Assembly: GCA_031266665.1 (NCBI GenBank)
Contig: JAISAO010000013.1
Span: forward strand, 56,804-120,803
Direction of reading: 5' to 3'
Length of the DNA: 64,000 nt
Origin: Propionibacteriaceae bacterium
GTDB lineage: Bacteria; Actinomycetota; Actinomycetes; Propionibacteriales; Propionibacteriaceae
In this document: positions 61,607 to 64,000 of the stretch, one piece after another
Layout of the letters: each line of letters opens with the position of its first letter
Numbering within the stretch: position 1 is the first letter of the stretch
Translations under genes and position numbers: made by a program
Notes under the pieces: generated by a model
Told to the model about the DNA's origin: nothing
What the model saw: the letters and a program-made list of their open reading frames with translations, nothing else
Database searches by the model: none

Positions 61607-61739
61607 CGATCATCCCTCCCCGGTGAAGCTTAGGCGCGAACCGGCCGAACTCCCGGATCAATCCGGGGCGACACGAGCTAGCGCCGTCGCAGGCGGGGCT
61701 CGCGGCGCCGCCGCGAATAAGCCACAGTCTGGCGGCCGA

Positions 61740-62192
61740 TCACTTTTTACGTCTCTTGGACCAGTTGAGGGCGAGGCCCGCGACCAGCAGAGTGCCGACC
61801 ACGGTGAGCGGCATGAGAATGTTCGATATATCCGGGAGACCGTGCTCCTCCTGCCAAGCGACAAAGCCGAGGATCAGGCCGAAGACGATCCCGGCCAGGC
61901 CGATCCATTGCATCGGCATGTCGTAGAGGGTGTGCTGGCTTTTCCGGGAGCGGGCCAACTCGGCCAGCTCATCCTCCGACAGGCCGTGGGCGCGCGCCTG
62001 TTCGACCACCTTGTGGGGCGAGTTCCAAGCCAGCCCGAGCCCGAGAACAATGGCTGAGCCGATGATGAGACCGGTCGCCACGGCGAGACCCTGGCCGGTG
62101 TCGCTCCAATGGTCGCCCAGGATCATGCCGGCCGCGAAACCGATGAACGGCAACAACAGCGACAGACAGCCGGCCCCTCTCCAACTGATCAC
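61740..62192 (-). CDS. Hypothetical membrane protein
   Basis: A 150-aa protein with four hydrophobic helices (about 8-25, 36-55, 96-113 and 124-142) and a central cytosolic charged loop (ARAHGLSEDELAELARSRKS). It ends in KRRKK. Not recognised. Hairpin architecture (two TM, loop, two TM) is typical of small actinobacterial membrane proteins of unknown role. Confidence 0.6.
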   Translation of the reverse strand: MISWRGAGCLSLLLPFIGFAAGMILGDHWSDTGQGLAVATGLIIGSAIVLGLGLAWNSPHKVVEQARAHGLSEDELAELARSRKSQHTLYDMPMQWIGLAGIVFGLILGFVAWQEEHGLPDISNILMPLTVVGTLLVAGLALNWSKRRKK

Positions 62193-62534
62193 TGGCCCGC
62201 CAGCGGTCTGCGTCTCGGCTGTCGACGGGGTGGACCGGGGACCGACGAGGTCGCCCCATCCCGTCGCCCGGCCAATCGCCGACGACGGTGGGTCGCCGCT
62301 AGATCGGGCGCGGACGCGGGGCAGGGACGAGGCACGGCGGGTGATCGTACCTCGCGCGGCTGGCCGTCACAACCGTTTCCGACACGACTCCAGGGCCTCG
62401 GCTAGAACACCACGTCTCTTGTCTCTCCCGCCCGGCGGCTGGTGGCGGCCAGCGCCCGGGCCTCAGCCTTCCACGCCCGGCGAACGACCTTCTCAGCTTT
62501 CTTGCCGACCCCCTGGGCACGACCCCGGCGGCCG
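62193..62534. other. Intergenic region, no secure gene
   Basis: 342 bp between menD and the membrane-protein gene. On the minus strand ~40 codons just after menD (GVGKKAEKVVRRAWKAEARA, then LAATSRRAGETRDVVF, stop at 62402) read like a short basic peptide, but no start codon or RBS is visible in that frame outside menD. Nothing else recognised. Confidence 0.35.
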
Positions 62535-64000
62535 TTAGTCGGCCAGAGCGGCCACGATGACGTGGCGCCCGGACCAGGGCCGGGCCAGAGCGGCCGCCAA
62601 CTCGGCCACAGTCGCCACCTTGACGGCGCTGGCCCCCAGGGACACGGCCACGGCCGCCAGGTCGACCCCGGGCGGGACGGTGAAACAACGTTCCAGGGCT
62701 TCGGCCGCCGGGCCTTGGGCTTGGCCGGGCTCGAGGCCGGCGAAAATGGAACCGCCATTGTCGTCGGCGATCACCAGGCGCAGGCCAATGGGCCGCTCCC
62801 GGGCCGGGATGACCAGCGAGCCCAGGTCGTGGACGGCGGTCAGGTCGCCCAGCAGGACCGTGGTGGGGCGGTCGGTGGCGGCGGCCAGGCCGAGGGCGGT
62901 GGCGATGACGCCGTCGATGCCGGCCAGCCCTCGATTGGCGTAGACGGCCGGCGGGTCAGGGCTAATGGGGGCCTGTTCGGCCTGCCGGACGATCTGCGAC
63001 GGCCCCAACATCAAGTTGTCCCCCGGCCCCAGGGCGGCCCAGACGGCGGCGGCCAGTGCCGCGCCCGTCAACGGCGCCGCCCCGACGGCTCCGCCGGCGG
63101 TGTCCGGGGAGAGTCCCGCCGCGCCCGGCAAAGCCGTTTCGCCAGCCTCCCCGGCGACCGGGAGCACGGTCGCGCCTGTCAGCGGCGTTGCCCCGACGGT
63201 TTCCCCGGCGGCGGGAGAAAGGCCCGCTCCGCCCGTCACCGTCACCCCGACGGTCTCACCCGGGACGTTCGGGGAGAGCGCCGCCACGGCGTCGAGGGCG
63301 TGCCAACGGGCCAGCCAGGCCGGGTCGGCCAAGGGCAGTGCCACATCGGTCGCAACTGTTGTCACGGCCCACCCCGGGTCGATCCAGTCGCCCCCCTCGG
63401 CCAGCACCATCAGCTCGACGTCCCGACGGGCCAGCAGGCCGGCCACCGGCCGGGACAAGGTGGGATGCCCCACCACCACGACTTGTTCGATGTCGGCGCC
63501 CAGCCGAGGCAACAACATGTTGTAAAAGCGGATGGCGGCCGGCCCCCACCGGGCGTTGCTCGACGGCTCGGCCAGCAGGGGCCAGCCGGCCCGGGCGGCG
63601 GCCTGGGCCCAGAGCCGCCCCCGCGCGGGCGGCATGTCCCCGGCCACAACCACCCCACGGGCCGCCGCGCCCCGGCCGGCCCGCGACCGATCCACCTCTG
63701 GTGAAAAGGTCTCGGCCCGACTCGCCGACTCGCCCGCCGCCGCCGGGGCGGGCGCCTCAAAACGGTTCGACGACGCACCCGCCACCGTGACGATCGCCGC
63801 CCGATTCGACAATCCGCCCGCCACCGTGACGACGCCCTCGGGCGGCCGGTCGGGGCAGTGGAAGGGTCGGCGGGGCGGCAGCGGGGCGGGCGCCCCCACC
63901 AGCGGCGGCGTCAGCTCGACGGTGAGTTGGACCGGACCCATGCGCCGGTCCAGCCGGCCCGGGCGGCGGCCTGGGCCCAGAGCCGCCCCCGCGCGGGCGG
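62535..64000 (-). CDS. menD: 2-succinyl-5-enolpyruvyl-6-hydroxy-3-cyclohexene-1-carboxylate synthase (3' part)
   Basis: The C-terminal ~470-490 residues of MenD, a ThDP enzyme that commits isochorismate to menaquinone. The N-terminal domain is beyond the window. Visible: GPVQLTVELTPPLV (end of domain I), the domain II segment VVVAGDMPPARGR... WPLLAEPSSNARWG, and the ThDP-binding domain III with YANRGLAGIDGVIATALGLA and VLLGDLTAVHDLGSLV. Two linkers are expanded with low-complexity DNA: residues ~35-95 after the ATG at 63941, and ~217-293 (repeated GETVG/PLTGA units). The frame stays open to base 64000. Works with menG in this window. Confidence 0.85.
   Translation of the reverse strand, partial: ARAGAALGPGRRPGRLDRRMGPVQLTVELTPPLVGAPAPLPPRRPFHCPDRPPEGVVTVAGGLSNRAAIVTVAGASSNRFEAPAPAAAGESASRAETFSPEVDRSRAGRGAAARGVVVAGDMPPARGRLWAQAAARAGWPLLAEPSSNARWGPAAIRFYNMLLPRLGADIEQVVVVGHPTLSRPVAGLLARRDVELMVLAEGGDWIDPGWAVTTVATDVALPLADPAWLARWHALDAVAALSPNVPGETVGVTVTGGAGLSPAAGETVGATPLTGATVLPVAGEAGETALPGAAGLSPDTAGGAVGAAPLTGAALAAAVWAALGPGDNLMLGPSQIVRQAEQAPISPDPPAVYANRGLAGIDGVIATALGLAAATDRPTTVLLGDLTAVHDLGSLVIPARERPIGLRLVIADDNGGSIFAGLEPGQAQGPAAEALERCFTVPPGVDLAAVAVSLGASAVKVATVAELAAALARPWSGRHVIVAALAD
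63063..63290 (-). repeat. Degenerate in-frame repeats inside menD
   Basis: Three related copies of a GC-rich unit (about 63063, 63176 and 63230) share CGCCCGTCA, then GCCCCGACGGT, then CCGGGGAGAG-type segments. They encode SPNVPGETVGVTVTGGAG, SPAAGETVGATPLTGA and SPDTAGGAVGAAPLTGA. They lie in the linker before the ThDP-binding domain. Confidence 0.7.
63582..63632 (+). repeat. 51-bp exact repeat, copy 1
   Basis: Starts CCAGCCGGCCCGGGCGGCGG and ends CCCCCGCGCGGGCGG. Identical to 63950-64000, 368 bp away. Here it encodes PPARGRLWAQAAARAGW of menD. Confidence 0.9.
63950..64000 (+). repeat. 51-bp exact repeat, copy 2, ending at the window edge
   Basis: Identical to 63582-63632 and running exactly to the last base given. 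In the menD frame it would be read in a different phase from copy 1. It may continue beyond the window. Confidence 0.9.

Overview
This window is chromosomal DNA from a high-GC actinobacterium (Actinomycetota). The evidence is the strongly G/C-biased third codon positions, many GTG starts, dense GTGA/ATGA overlaps, a class A penicillin-binding protein with a PASTA-like tail, menaquinone genes (menG, menD) and an actinobacterial-type ABC permease (DUF6297-like). I cannot name the genus from sequence alone.

Layout. 0-4.8 kb is a PTS sugar locus: the tail of a probable PRD/EIIA regulator, EIIA, 1-phosphofructokinase, a SorE-like zinc dehydrogenase and enzyme I, closed by a strong hairpin. 5-21.7 kb is mostly housekeeping: metallophosphoesterase, class A PBP, NCS1 permease with isochorismatase-fold hydrolase, a proline iminopeptidase-like hydrolase with a MurG-family glycosyltransferase, aldehyde dehydrogenase, aminoglycoside-phosphotransferase-fold kinase, MenG, an ABC exporter pair and an AAA ATPase/nuclease-fold protein. 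21.8-26 kb holds a large secreted, anchored PKD protein divergent from a membrane-bound LuxR-type regulator. Their shared upstream region carries three copies of a ~24-bp motif that could be the operator.

26-30.5 kb is a recombined cassette between two 302-bp, >95% identical direct repeats. Each repeat carries a 53-codon gene, intact in copy 1 and killed by a stop at codon 2 in copy 2. A transposase and a peptidase E gene are cut off at the outer repeat edges. 32.6-39.4 kb is an immigration-control-type restriction locus in one overlapping operon: hsdR, hsdS, a RhuM N-terminal domain, mrr, hsdM. 41.5-45.3 kb is a cysteine/cystine module (D-cysteine desulfhydrase plus a family-3 ABC importer). 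45.3-49 kb holds two toxin-antitoxin loci: BrnTA with a frameshifted toxin, and HigBA with a metallopeptidase-fused antitoxin preceded by a perfect 17-bp-arm palindrome.

The main system is at 49.5-57.7 kb: four overlapping genes with the architecture of a Wadjet/MksBEFG plasmid-defence condensin (JetA kleisin-like, JetB MukE-like, JetC 1531-aa SMC ATPase, JetD Toprim nuclease). The JetC Walker B reads Asp-Asn instead of Asp-Glu. With the RM, Mrr and TA genes this makes 26-58 kb a defence island with many gene remnants. 58-64 kb returns to core-type genes: a YcaQ-like glycosylase, an AAA/DUF4143 ATPase flanked on both sides by 22-bp tandem arrays, a HAD phosphatase, a membrane protein and the 3' part of menD with a repeat-expanded linker.

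Short tandem or partial duplications recur through the window: a 23-25-bp array at 11.0 kb, a murG tail copy at 13.7 kb, 7-bp repeats at 28.3 kb, 18-bp repeats inside a GNAT gene, 22-bp arrays at 59.2 and 60.6 kb, and menD linker repeats. Expansion of short repeats looks like a habit of this genome. No rRNA, tRNA or CRISPR was seen.
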